A DNA stretch of 64,000 bases from Bacteriovoracales bacterium (GTDB lineage Bacteria; Bdellovibrionota; Bacteriovoracia; Bacteriovoracales; Bacteriovoracaceae), in the NCBI GenBank assembly GCA_028346125.1, contig JAOMEV010000004.1:1-64000 (forward strand). The letters are read 5' to 3'. A program made the position numbers and the translations under genes. Numbering within the stretch: position 1 is the stretch's first letter; the number at the start of each line of letters is the position of its first letter. The notes below the pieces were generated by a model. That model searched no databases. It had not been told where the DNA came from and saw only the letters and a list, made by a program, of their open reading frames with translations. Shown one piece after another: positions 17,711-25,438 of the stretch.

Positions 17711-17767
17711 GACGCTTGGTGAAAGCAGAAAACCAGGAATTGGTTGAAAAGATACAAAGGAGTGTAT

Positions 17768-18004
17768 ATGGATATCCCAAGTAAGGATTTTGATAGTCCG
17801 ACTGCTGGAAACTGTGCTCTTAAGATTGAAGATGAAAAAGTTGAGATGACTTCTTTATCAAAGTTAACTGGTTTTCCCATAGATTATATTAAAAAAGAGC
17901 TGGTTTTAGATCAAGAAGAAGTGACAATGACCCAATTAAGAGAGCAAATGATGGTGTTTCTTAACTCAAATTTTGAGGATATTTTCAAGGACGTGGAAGA
18001 CTAG
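17768..18004 (+). CDS. Small solitary protein of unknown function
   Basis: This is a 78-residue soluble acidic protein with no signal peptide or membrane segment and no family I recognise. The start ATG 17768 is well marked by AAAGGAG 5 bases upstream; a TTG at 17744 without a ribosome binding site is unlikely. The body is predicted to be mostly helical (SLSKLTGFPIDYIKKEL reads like a helix-turn-helix-sized unit, but this is only an impression). The gene has its own consensus promoter and a strong terminator, so it is a single-gene transcription unit, probably well expressed. Confidence 0.7.
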   Translation: MDIPSKDFDSPTAGNCALKIEDEKVEMTSLSKLTGFPIDYIKKELVLDQEEVTMTQLREQMMVFLNSNFEDIFKDVED

Positions 18005-18030
18005 AGCTTTTCCAAAATAACTTCTTATGG

Positions 18031-18066
18031 AGGTAACTTTTTCCGGGGGAAAAAGTTGCCTTTCTC
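18031..18066 (+). terminator. Terminator after the small gene
   Basis: AGGTAACTTTTTCC (18031-18044) pairs with GGAAAAAGTTGCCT (18048-18061) around a GGG loop: a 14-base-pair stem with one T-G pair, followed by TTCT. It lies 27 bases after the stop of the 78-residue gene and isolates motAB from it. Confidence 0.7.
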
Positions 18067-18085
18067 AACAATTCTCAAAAATAAT

Positions 18086-18111
18086 TAAAAGTTTCCCCAA
18101 TTTTCCGATGT
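18086..18111 (+). promoter_or_regulatory. Possible sigma-28 (FliA) promoter for motAB
   Basis: TAAA with the following AGTTT (18086-18094) and TCCGATGT (18104-18111) resemble the flagellar sigma-28 consensus TAAAGTTT and GCCGATAA. The spacing is about one base shorter than the usual. It lies 31 bases upstream of motA, a class of gene commonly under FliA control. Support is moderate because the region is AT-rich. Confidence 0.4.
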
Positions 18112-18142
18112 TAAATCCAAGACGTAATTTAGGGGTTTAATC

Positions 18143-18907
18143 ATGGATATATCCACAGTTGCAGGTCTTGCTTTATGTGTTATTGCCGTTGTTGCTTCGA
18201 TTCTGAATGGCGGTGATATTTTGGCTTTTGTTGATGTGCCTTCTATGCTTGTTGTTTTTGGGGGGTTAATTGGAGCGACATTGACTAAGTGGCCTTTAGA
18301 GTCTGTTTTATCTCTCCCCAGTTACTTTATGAAATCGATCTTTTTTTCTCCTGCTGATGCGAAGGGAACAATTGACGAAATAGGTAAGCTAGCAGAAACA
18401 GCTCGACGTGAATCAATATTTGCTTTGGAAAAAGTACCAATAGATGACCCCTTTCTTAAAAAGGCCATGACACTTGCAGCAGATAACAGACCACCTGAGG
18501 TCATCAGTGCAATCTTACAATTAGAAATTGATGCCATGGTTGAAAGACATAAGACAGGATCAGAGATGTTTGCAGGAATTGCGGAAGATGGTCCGGCCTT
18601 TGGTATGATTGGTACACTAATTGGTTTGGTTATCATGCTTGGGAACCTTTCAGATCAAGCAGCGATTGGTCCTGCCATGGCAATTGCTCTTTTGACAACG
18701 ATGTATGGTTCCCTCATTGCGAACATCGCAGGTAACCCCATTAAAGCGAAGTTGGCCTTTCGTTCTAAGCAGGAGGCAACAAAAATGGGAATCATCATTG
18801 CAGGTACTTTAGGTATTGTGGCCGGTGAAAACCCGAGACTGATAAAAGAAAAACTGAATTCATTTTTGCCTCCAGCTCAAAGAGAAGCTGAGGATGCTGG
18901 AGAATAG
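18143..18907 (+). CDS. motA: Flagellar motor stator protein MotA
   Basis: The 254-residue membrane protein has four hydrophobic segments, two near the N-terminus and two around residues 150-200, with the MotA/PomA signature GIAEDGPAFGMIGTLIGLV and a large cytoplasmic loop between segments 2 and 3. With MotB it forms the ion channel that drives flagellar rotation. MotB begins 8 bases downstream, so the pair is an operon. The length matches the PomA-like short type. Whether protons or sodium ions are used cannot be read safely from sequence. Confidence 0.92.
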   Translation: MDISTVAGLALCVIAVVASILNGGDILAFVDVPSMLVVFGGLIGATLTKWPLESVLSLPSYFMKSIFFSPADAKGTIDEIGKLAETARRESIFALEKVPIDDPFLKKAMTLAADNRPPEVISAILQLEIDAMVERHKTGSEMFAGIAEDGPAFGMIGTLIGLVIMLGNLSDQAAIGPAMAIALLTTMYGSLIANIAGNPIKAKLAFRSKQEATKMGIIIAGTLGIVAGENPRLIKEKLNSFLPPAQREAEDAGE

Positions 18908-18915
18908 GTTAATTT

Positions 18916-19779
18916 ATGGCAGAAGAAGCAGAAGGTGAAGAAGCCGCTGGCGGAGGAGAGGGAGAAGCTGAGGAGCAAGAGTGTCCTAAGTGCGAGGAGT
19001 GCGTTCCCGGCCTTCCCGGTTGGATGGCCACCTTTTCTGATCTTGTTACACTTCTGTTGACATTTTTCGTTCTCCTTCTTTCATTTGCAAAAACAGAATC
19101 AGCAAAGTTTGAAGCGGCCCTTGGATCAGTGAGAAATGCATTTGGTGGTAATGTTCTTAAGCATGGAGAGACAATTCACAGGGGTAAGTCTCCGGATAAT
19201 GCCCCGACAATGATTGAAAGTGAGCAAACTGTTAAGCCATTTCCAATTGATTTTTTAACAATGGAAGGGCTTCTGGATAAGCACGAAATTAATAGAGAGT
19301 CGGATGAAGTTTTAAATACAATGAAGAAGGATTTAAAAGAGTATTCATTGAGTGAAAATGTTGATATTTACGAACTTCCTGAGGGGATTAAGGTTCGTAT
19401 AAAAGACAGAGTTTTATTTAAGAAAGGTTCTATAAAAATTCAAAAAATAGCGATTGAAGTTTTTGATAAACTTGTTCAGCTTTTAAAAAATAAAGACTGG
19501 AATGTTTTTGTTGAAGGGCACTCAAGTCCTGGAGAAGCTTCAAGTGATGGAAAGCAAGATGCTTTTAATCTTTCATCGTATAGAAGTGCTGGTGTTACTA
19601 GAGCACTTGTTCGTAGAGGGGTGCGACCTGAAAAGATAAGCTCCGTTTTTTATGGTGATACGAGACCATTTACTCTTACTGGGGGAAGTGGAGTTGATGA
19701 GGTTCAAAGTCGAAGAGTAGAATTTTTGTTAAGAAAAACCGATTTGAGGACACCAGGAAGAAAAGTTGATTCTCAATAA
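18916..19779 (+). CDS. motB: Flagellar motor stator protein MotB
   Basis: The 287-residue protein has an acidic, cysteine-containing N-terminus (CPKCEEC), one membrane helix (about 38-62) preceded by the PGWMATFSDLVTLLLTFF motif with the ion-carrying aspartate, and a C-terminal OmpA-like peptidoglycan-binding domain (about 150-280, FVEGHSS and SYRSAGVTRALV). It anchors the MotA/MotB stator to the cell wall. The Glu-rich stretch and the CxxCxxC cysteines before the membrane helix are extra features compared with E. coli MotB; a metal-binding role is only a guess. Confidence 0.92.
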   Translation: MAEEAEGEEAAGGGEGEAEEQECPKCEECVPGLPGWMATFSDLVTLLLTFFVLLLSFAKTESAKFEAALGSVRNAFGGNVLKHGETIHRGKSPDNAPTMIESEQTVKPFPIDFLTMEGLLDKHEINRESDEVLNTMKKDLKEYSLSENVDIYELPEGIKVRIKDRVLFKKGSIKIQKIAIEVFDKLVQLLKNKDWNVFVEGHSSPGEASSDGKQDAFNLSSYRSAGVTRALVRRGVRPEKISSVFYGDTRPFTLTGGSGVDEVQSRRVEFLLRKTDLRTPGRKVDSQ

Positions 19780-19793
19780 AAGAAGCATAAGTT

Positions 19794-20713
19794 ATGTCAA
19801 TTAAACAAACAATATCTTTTTGTCCTTTAGATTCTTATGAAAATTTAGATTTAATGCTACAAAGTCTTTTTGGAGCCTCAAAGAGTGAAGTTAAAAAGGC
19901 TATTTCAAATAAAAACCTTTTAAAAAAAAAGTCCATGCCCGGGAAGAAATTCAATTACCAATTGATTTAGTTAACAAGTTTTTGATTTATCCTGACTATG
20001 AAGGTCCTGATATTGAGGTTCTATTTGAAAATTATGACGTCATTATTTTAAATAAGCCCCCTAATATTCACTGCCACCCTTTAAAATATAGTGAGAAAGA
20101 TAACTGCTTAAGTTTTTTAAGACAACAATTAAAAAATAATACAATGGATGTTAACAAAAAAAGTTACGATAAGGGTCTCCTTTATCGTTTAGATTATGTT
20201 ACTTCAGGTGTTTTATTTTTTATAAAAAATGAAAGTTTATTTAATGAACTGAGAAGCAATTTTAACCAAATTGTTAAAGAAAAATACTATTTGGCAATAG
20301 TTGAAGGTGACTTCAATCGTGAAGGCATACATAAATCAATTTTTACTTTTAAAGAAAAGAAGGGAAGGAAAGTTGTCATAAAAAAAAGTCAGACTTTTAA
20401 AAATGAAAAATTTTTTGAAGGAATTCTTTCAATTAAAAAGATTCATTTTAATAGAGAAAATGATATTTCTATTGTGATGGTAAAGTTAGAAACAGGGATT
20501 AGGCATCAGATTAGAGTTCAGCTTTCAACTTTAGGACATCCTATCTTAGGGGATGAGCTTTATGGAGGGAAACCATCGAAAAGGATTTTTTTGCATGCAT
20601 ATTCCTATAAAATTCCTATTTATGGGCAGTCAATAAAAGGAGTTTCTAGGCAAGCTCAACTATTTGATTTGTTCTTTGACATGGACAGTATTTTTAAGAT
20701 GCTTAAGGATTAG
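19794..20713 (+). CDS. RluA-family pseudouridine synthase interrupted by a -1 frameshift
   Basis: The downstream part (from 19931) contains the pseudouridine synthase domain with the catalytic motif RLDYVTSG and the GIRHQIRVQL and HPILGDELYGG motifs. The upstream part starts at ATG 19794, 14 bases after motB, and reads like the S4 RNA-binding domain that precedes RluA enzymes. The two parts lie in different frames. The upstream frame stops at 19968-19970, and a single -1 step in the run of nine A at 19922-19930 joins them into about 306 residues, the normal family size. The site contains A AAA AAG in the correct phase. It may be programmed frameshifting, slippage, a recent mutation or an A-run sequencing error. 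The enzyme would modify uridines in rRNA or tRNA. Confidence 0.75.
19919..19965 (+). promoter_or_regulatory. Candidate -1 slippery site and downstream stem
   Basis: In the upstream reading frame the codons are CTT TTA AAA AAA AAG. This holds two slippery heptamers, T TTA AAA (19919-19925) and A AAA AAG (19925-19931); the latter is the heptamer used by E. coli dnaX. A small stem, TCAATT-ACC-AATTGA (19951-19965), starts 19 bases downstream. The stem is AT-rich and too far and weak to be convincing on its own. Slippage of RNA polymerase on A9 would have the same effect. Confidence 0.4.
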
Positions 20714-21154
20714 CTTTTTACTTTTTAATGTATAAAATTTAGCTATATCTTCGCCAAAAGTGATTGCATTTATAACCATTTTTTTAGACTTTAAAATAAA
20801 CCTTACTGATAAGACTCTTTCCAAATTATCATTGGGAGATGTTTTGGCCGTATAGATTATATCGTTTGCTAACTCTCTATATAGATATTGTTTTACATTT
20901 TTTTTGTTTTTAAGATTATCCAGATTTTTATTTATTGTAATTATTAGATTGTTATCTTTGCAGGAAGTTTTCCAATTTTTTGGAATCCTACGGTCTAATT
21001 TAACTAAAACTGCTCGACATGAAGTCGCTTTAAGAATTTCCTTTCTTTTAGATAAGTCTATTATGCCTCTTTCTGATAAATCATGGATTAGAACGTAGGT
21101 GATTAGAATACCAATAGGAAGAAGAGGCTTTTTTATTATATTGTTTAGGAGCAT
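20660..21154 (-). CDS. Hypothetical protein with N-terminal membrane segment
   Basis: This 164-residue, strongly basic protein has one hydrophobic N-terminal segment (about 8-24) and no motif I recognise. Its last 54 coding bases overlap the 3' end of the RluA-type gene on the opposite strand. No clear ribosome binding site precedes ATG 21154, so the start is uncertain. The open frame is long for this AT-rich region, which supports a real gene. Confidence 0.5.
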   Translation of the reverse strand: MLLNNIIKKPLLPIGILITYVLIHDLSERGIIDLSKRKEILKATSCRAVLVKLDRRIPKNWKTSCKDNNLIITINKNLDNLKNKKNVKQYLYRELANDIIYTAKTSPNDNLERVLSVRFILKSKKMVINAITFGEDIAKFYTLKSKKLILKHLKNTVHVKEQIK

Positions 21155-21212
21155 AGAAATATTATGACAGCTTGGAGAAAAAAAATCACTAAAGTAAATA
21201 GAGAAAAAGACC

Positions 21213-21225
21213 GACCAAATTGGTC
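21213..21225 (+). promoter_or_regulatory. Palindrome upstream of the WYL regulator, possible operator
   Basis: GACCAA-A-TTGGTC is a perfect 6-base inverted repeat with a one-base centre. It lies 28 bases before the ATG of the WYL-domain gene, between two divergent genes. Many regulators bind such sites next to their own gene; binding here is inference. Confidence 0.35.
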
Positions 21226-21253
21226 AGAGTAAAAACCTTAAAGGTAGGTCTAA

Positions 21254-22231
21254 ATGTTTGGAAATTTTTCTTATGATAAGTGCTTTTGGAAGGTTCTGAC
21301 TTATTTAGATAACCTTGAAGATAAAATATCGATTGAGGAGCTTTCTCTTATCCTCAATGTTAAAAATGAACTAATATATAAGGGTATACAGTTTTTTGAA
21401 AGATTTAATATTGAATATAAATTTGAAAAAAAGGGTGAAAAAGTATTTATTCACCCCCACCCTAGCCAGATAAATATTTCTTTATCCTTATCCTTAACTG
21501 AATGGCTCAATATTGAGAACTATTTACCAAATAAGGAAGCTGAAGAAAGCTTTTTAGTAAAAAAATTGGGAATAAAAAATAATTCGGATCCCTCAAATAA
21601 AAAGATAGATAGAAACTTCTTTGAAATTTTAGAGTATGAAAAAAAGAAGGAAAAGCTTTTGGTAAAGATGTCCGCTGAGAGTGGAGATCAGTATAAAGTA
21701 ATTTGTCAGATTGATAAGGCATTAAGAGAAAACAAAATGATTTTGTTGAATTTAACAGGTTCAAAAAGTGAAGAAGTTTTTCCTAGAAGTCTAAGTTATG
21801 TAGACGGACAAATATGCTTTATTGGAGAAGAAAGAAAAGACAGATGCCTTGTTTATATAAATACTTCGGAAATAAAATCAATTAAGGCGAGTTGCCCAGG
21901 ACTTTATGAAAAGAACTTCAGCCTTAAGGAAGTTAATGATTTTATTAATTCCCTTCGTTTTATGGGGGGGAAAGAAATGAGGCTTGTTTTAAAGTTTAAG
22001 ACAAATAATATTGATTTAACTCCTCCTATAAAATTTTATGATCAACCTTATGTAACGTATGTTCCTGATGGAGGGCTTATTTGGTCTGCTTCGGTAGAGT
22101 TAAATAATGAGCTCTTTGAGTGGCTGGTTGAAAACGATGAGCTAGTTGAGATTTTAGATCCTCAATTTTTAAAAAGCGAATTAAAAGAGTTTATAAGTTA
22201 CAAAGAACCTTCTTTTAAAAAAGCATCATAA
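21254..22231 (+). CDS. WYL-domain transcriptional regulator
   Basis: The 325-residue protein has an N-terminal helix-turn-helix-like region (about 1-75, with IEELSLILNV) and a C-terminal WYL-type region. The latter shows DKALRENKMILLNL, PRSLSYVDGQICFIGEER and the closing EILDPQFLKSELKEF typical of the WYL C-terminal extension. WYL proteins sense a ligand, often nucleotide or nucleic acid, and control DNA repair, metabolism or defence genes. No defence genes are adjacent here. The strict W-Y-L triplet is not conserved (the corresponding stretch reads RSLSY), so the assignment is by overall pattern. Confidence 0.7.
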   Translation: MFGNFSYDKCFWKVLTYLDNLEDKISIEELSLILNVKNELIYKGIQFFERFNIEYKFEKKGEKVFIHPHPSQINISLSLSLTEWLNIENYLPNKEAEESFLVKKLGIKNNSDPSNKKIDRNFFEILEYEKKKEKLLVKMSAESGDQYKVICQIDKALRENKMILLNLTGSKSEEVFPRSLSYVDGQICFIGEERKDRCLVYINTSEIKSIKASCPGLYEKNFSLKEVNDFINSLRFMGGKEMRLVLKFKTNNIDLTPPIKFYDQPYVTYVPDGGLIWSASVELNNELFEWLVENDELVEILDPQFLKSELKEFISYKEPSFKKAS

Positions 22232-22255
22232 TTTTAAAAAATTATAAAAAGGGGA

Positions 22256-22276
22256 GAGGCCAAATCTTTTGGCCTC
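22256..22276. terminator. Bidirectional terminator between the WYL and PhaR-like genes
   Basis: GAGGCCAAA (22256-22264) and TTTGGCCTC (22268-22276) form a perfect 9-base-pair stem with a TCT loop. It lies between convergent genes. On the minus strand it is followed by TCCCCTTTTTAT, a usable T-run; on the plus strand the tail is weaker. Confidence 0.65.
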
Positions 22277-22291
22277 AATATTATCGAGTAA

Positions 22292-22672
22292 TTATTGAAC
22301 TAGAGGAGATTCTGATGAAGTTGATGAAGTCATATAATTAGAGTCAGAGTCACTTACTGTAGAAGTACCTTCAAGCTCTTTAATGTATCCTGTAAAAGTA
22401 CCTTCTTTCGATCTAATGATTTTATTTAAGAAATCAGTATCGCCTTCAGAGCCAGCTTTTTTCTCTTTCTCATGAAGAACTTGCATAAGTGTTTTGTAAG
22501 TGATTTCAGTATTGGATTTTTTCTCAATAACTTCAACATCAGATCCTTCTTTAATGATCTGTGCTAATTCATGAAGTGTGACATAACAACTACCTTGAGT
22601 GTCATAAAGTTTTCTATTGGAGTACCTTTTAATGATTCTAGTTTGAGTGCTTTGAGTTTCCATATGTCTCAC
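22292..22672 (-). CDS. PhaR-like PHA accumulation regulator, DNA-binding domain
   Basis: The 126-residue protein begins with the PHB/PHA accumulation regulator domain: IIKRYSNRKLYDT, the YVTLHELAQII helix and ITYKTLMQVLHE. The C-terminal 30 residues are Ser/Thr/Asp-rich and probably disordered. In PHA-producing bacteria PhaR represses phasin and synthase genes and binds granules. No PHA genes lie in this window, and bacteria of this group carry such short regulators without an obvious PHA locus, so its target here is unknown. The gene stands alone with a terminator downstream. Confidence 0.82.
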   Translation of the reverse strand: MRHMETQSTQTRIIKRYSNRKLYDTQGSCYVTLHELAQIIKEGSDVEVIEKKSNTEITYKTLMQVLHEKEKKAGSEGDTDFLNKIIRSKEGTFTGYIKELEGTSTVSDSDSNYMTSSTSSESPLVQ

Positions 22673-22827
22673 TTCCCCTTAAAGTTTTGTTATTTTTTCT
22701 TGAGGTATTAATGACATATTTAGATTGGGTAATGCAAGAGGAAAGGGGGTAAAACTTAATCTAATGTGGGTTTTTTCTATTTTTTTAGTATTTTGGAGAT
22801 CAATATTTTTTTTAAAATCTTACGTAA

Positions 22828-23913
22828 TTAGCTAAAAGTGTTATGATTCATAAGGTCAGTTTGCTTTTTTACAGAAGCTGTATGAATAACTTGAAAGACT
22901 TCATCAATATACTCATGGGAAAGATCTAGTGACTGACCCCAAAGAACTCTTTCAGAAATAAGCTGATTGAGACGGTTTTTTTGGAGAGCAGTAATATTTT
23001 TTTTTGATTTCTCATGACCAATGTCATTAACAATATTCATTCTTACCTTGAGAAGCTCAATAATATCTTTGTCGACTGCATCAATCTTTGATCTTAGGAT
23101 TGTGAGTTGATCACCAAAGGTTCTGTCCTTGGAAAACTCCTGTTTAAGCTTTAAACTTCCGATAATTTCTGAAAGCTGTCGTGGAGTTACTTGTTGCTGT
23201 TTATCGCTAAGCGCCTCATCAGGGTTTGGATGGGTTTCTATCATGAGTCCATCCATTGCCAAATCAAAGGCCTTTTGGGCCAGTTCTTGGATTTTATTTC
23301 TAGCTCCAGCAATATGACTGGGATCGCAAACTATAGGAAGAGTTGAAATTTTTTGTCTTATTTCAACAGGTATTTTCCATAGCGGCTCATTCCTGTAAGG
23401 AGAAGGTCGTGATGTAGAGAAGCCTCTATGAATACCAATAATTTTATTTATTCCTGCATTGTAAAAGCGTTCTATTGCACCAATCCACAAGGAAAGATCG
23501 GCGTTAATAGGGTTTTTTATCATTACAGGAATATCTTTGCCCTTGAGGTAGTTGGCCATTTCTTGTACGAGGAAGGGGTTAACTGTCGTTCTGGCACCTA
23601 TCCATAAGACATCTACGTCGTGATCCAACGCGTCTTTTATGTGTGATGGACTGGCAACTTCCGTGCAAACTTTAAGTCCTGTTTCTTGCTTTACTCGCTG
23701 GAGCCATTTAAGTCCCCTTTTACCGACTCCCTCAAAAGTATTGGGTCTTGTTCTAGGCTTCCATATTCCGGCCCTGAAAAGCTTAACTTTATCAATTTTT
23801 TTCAAGGAATGAGCAGTATCTAAAACTTGCTCCTCACTTTCAGCACTGCAGGGACCTGCAATGACAAAATAATCTTTAAATGGTAACCAACTTTGTAGCG
23901 GTGTAATATTCAC
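22828..23913 (-). CDS. DAHP synthase fused to C-terminal chorismate mutase
   Basis: Residues about 10-260 are a type I beta (KDO8P synthase-like) 3-deoxy-D-arabino-heptulosonate-7-phosphate synthase: VIAGPCSAESEEQ, KPRTRPNTFEG, GARTTVNP, IKNPIN and VCDPSHIAG. Residues about 275-360 are an AroQ-type chorismate mutase (LRSKIDAVDKDIIELL). The first enzyme opens the shikimate pathway and the second commits chorismate to phenylalanine and tyrosine. The start is taken as GTG 23913 with AAGGA 7 bases upstream; an ATG at 23970 would add a hydrophobic stretch reaching into the promoter region. A C-terminal mutase is the reverse of the Bacillus order but known in Bacteroidetes-type fusions. Confidence 0.9.
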   Translation of the reverse strand: MNITPLQSWLPFKDYFVIAGPCSAESEEQVLDTAHSLKKIDKVKLFRAGIWKPRTRPNTFEGVGKRGLKWLQRVKQETGLKVCTEVASPSHIKDALDHDVDVLWIGARTTVNPFLVQEMANYLKGKDIPVMIKNPINADLSLWIGAIERFYNAGINKIIGIHRGFSTSRPSPYRNEPLWKIPVEIRQKISTLPIVCDPSHIAGARNKIQELAQKAFDLAMDGLMIETHPNPDEALSDKQQQVTPRQLSEIIGSLKLKQEFSKDRTFGDQLTILRSKIDAVDKDIIELLKVRMNIVNDIGHEKSKKNITALQKNRLNQLISERVLWGQSLDLSHEYIDEVFQVIHTASVKKQTDLMNHNTFS

Positions 23914-23970
23914 GTAAAATTCCTTCGATGCGTAGGTATAAGGAATAAAGATCAAAATGAGAAGGGCCAA

Positions 23971-24330
23971 ATGAGTTTGTTGGGTAAGAATTATAGAGAG
24001 AGTATTAAAAGCTCACTAAAAAACTTAAGTAAAAAAACATTTGGTTGCCCAAGCTGTAAAAGGGGGTTGAGAGTCCCAATTCGACCTGGAAAAACTTTGA
24101 GAGTAACGTGTCCGCGGTGTGGAGGCGTTTTTGATATTGCCTACAAAATAAAAGGGCTACCAAATATTCCTATAATTAAACAAAAATTATTGAGCTTGTT
24201 GAGCCAAAAAGTCATAATCCTCTTCGTCGCTCTTTTTGTTATCTTTGCCATATATTCTTTTTATGAGGGACCTAGTCCAAAAAAGAACCTTATTAGAGAA
24301 AGTGAGAACCAAATTTATCAAGAGGTTTAA
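23971..24330 (+). CDS. Small zinc-ribbon membrane protein
   Basis: The 119-residue protein has a zinc ribbon with two CPxC knuckles (CPSC about residue 26 and CPRC about 49) followed by one membrane helix (about 80-100) and a short polar tail. The zinc ribbon resembles the MJ0042/zinc-finger type found in envelope-associated proteins. Function unknown. AGAAGG upstream supports the start. It is divergent from the DAHP synthase gene and its stop overlaps the stop of the iminopeptidase gene by 4 bases. Confidence 0.72.
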   Translation: MSLLGKNYRESIKSSLKNLSKKTFGCPSCKRGLRVPIRPGKTLRVTCPRCGGVFDIAYKIKGLPNIPIIKQKLLSLLSQKVIILFVALFVIFAIYSFYEGPSPKKNLIRESENQIYQEV

Positions 24331-25283
24331 TTTGTTAAAAGGGCCGCAAATTTCTCAGTATATTCTATGAGTTTTGATGTTATTCCCGGCTCTTGAGCGG
24401 AGTGTCCTGCATCGCTTATTATATGAAAATCTGCTTCAGGCCACTTCTTGTGAAGTTCCCAAGCTGTTTCTACTGGGCAGACAACATCATATCTACCTTG
24501 AACAATAACGGCCGGGATATCTTTTATAAGTTGGATATTGTTTAGAATCTGATTTTCATCTTTGAAAAAACCTTTATTATAAAAGTAATGACATTCTATT
24601 CTTGCAAAGGCTTCCGCAAACTGGTCTTCTCCATAGCTATTAATTGTATTTGGGTCTTGAGTTAACTTACTTGTAGACCCTTCCCATTGAGACCACGCTT
24701 TTGCGGCCTTCATTCTTTCATTTTTATCTGGACCTGTAAGCCTTTTGTAATAAGCCGAAATAAAGTCATTCCTCTCTTGAGTTGGTATGACATTTTTATA
24801 CTTTTCCCATTCGTCAGGAAAAATAAAACTCGCACCTTCTTGATAAAACCAACGAAGCTCTTTTTCCCTTAGTAGAAAAATTCCTCTCAATAAAAAGGAG
24901 TCACACGATTTGGGGTAAGTTTGTCCATAGGCCAAAGCAAGAGTTGAGCCCCAACTACCGCCAAAAACGGACCAGCTCTTAATATCAAGGTGATTTTTTA
25001 TTTTTTCGATATCTTCTACCAAATCCCAAGTCGTGTTTTCTTTGAGTTCCGCAAAGGGAGTACTCTTTCCACAGCCTCTTTGGTCAAATAAAATTACGCG
25101 CCATTTTTCGGGATTGAAAAAGCGTCTATATTCAGGTGTAACGCCGCCTCCGGGACCTCCGTGAATAAAGACTATTGGTAATCCCTCTGGGTTACCTACT
25201 TCTTCATAGTAAACGTTATGAATATCAGATACCTGGAGGTATCCGTGATTAAAAGGTTCTATTTCAGGAAAAAGTGTTGTCAT
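24327..25283 (-). CDS. pip: Proline iminopeptidase
   Basis: The 318-residue alpha/beta hydrolase of peptidase family S33 has the oxyanion segment HGGPGGG, the nucleophile elbow GGSWGS, the Asp in GRYDVVCP and the His in DAGHSA. The segment ILFDQRGCGKS is typical of proline iminopeptidases. It removes N-terminal proline from peptides in the cytoplasm, useful for finishing peptide digestion. The leader on the minus strand contains a short direct repeat AAATAGGGA twice (25313-25331 region) of unknown meaning. Confidence 0.9.
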   Translation of the reverse strand: MTTLFPEIEPFNHGYLQVSDIHNVYYEEVGNPEGLPIVFIHGGPGGGVTPEYRRFFNPEKWRVILFDQRGCGKSTPFAELKENTTWDLVEDIEKIKNHLDIKSWSVFGGSWGSTLALAYGQTYPKSCDSFLLRGIFLLREKELRWFYQEGASFIFPDEWEKYKNVIPTQERNDFISAYYKRLTGPDKNERMKAAKAWSQWEGSTSKLTQDPNTINSYGEDQFAEAFARIECHYFYNKGFFKDENQILNNIQLIKDIPAVIVQGRYDVVCPVETAWELHKKWPEADFHIISDAGHSAQEPGITSKLIEYTEKFAALLTN

Positions 25284-25438
25284 AATTTCTCCGGGATAAG
25301 TCTTTAAGTTAAATAGGGAAAATAGGGAAAAATGTCAAAGTTATTTTCTATGTGTCAAAAAAATTAGAAATATTTCATTTTTTTTGACCTCTAAAAAATG
25401 CTATAAGGGCGCTCTTAAAAACTAGTGGAGAAGATAGA

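Noticed and set aside
20904-21098. A 64-residue plus-strand frame opposite the 164-residue gene
   Set aside because: No ribosome binding site, no recognisable product, and the minus-strand frame is much longer.
23914-23970. An N-terminal signal peptide on the DAHP synthase fusion
   Set aside because: The hydrophobic stretch appears only if ATG 23970 is used; GTG 23913 has a good ribosome binding site and starts next to the conserved core of a cytoplasmic enzyme.
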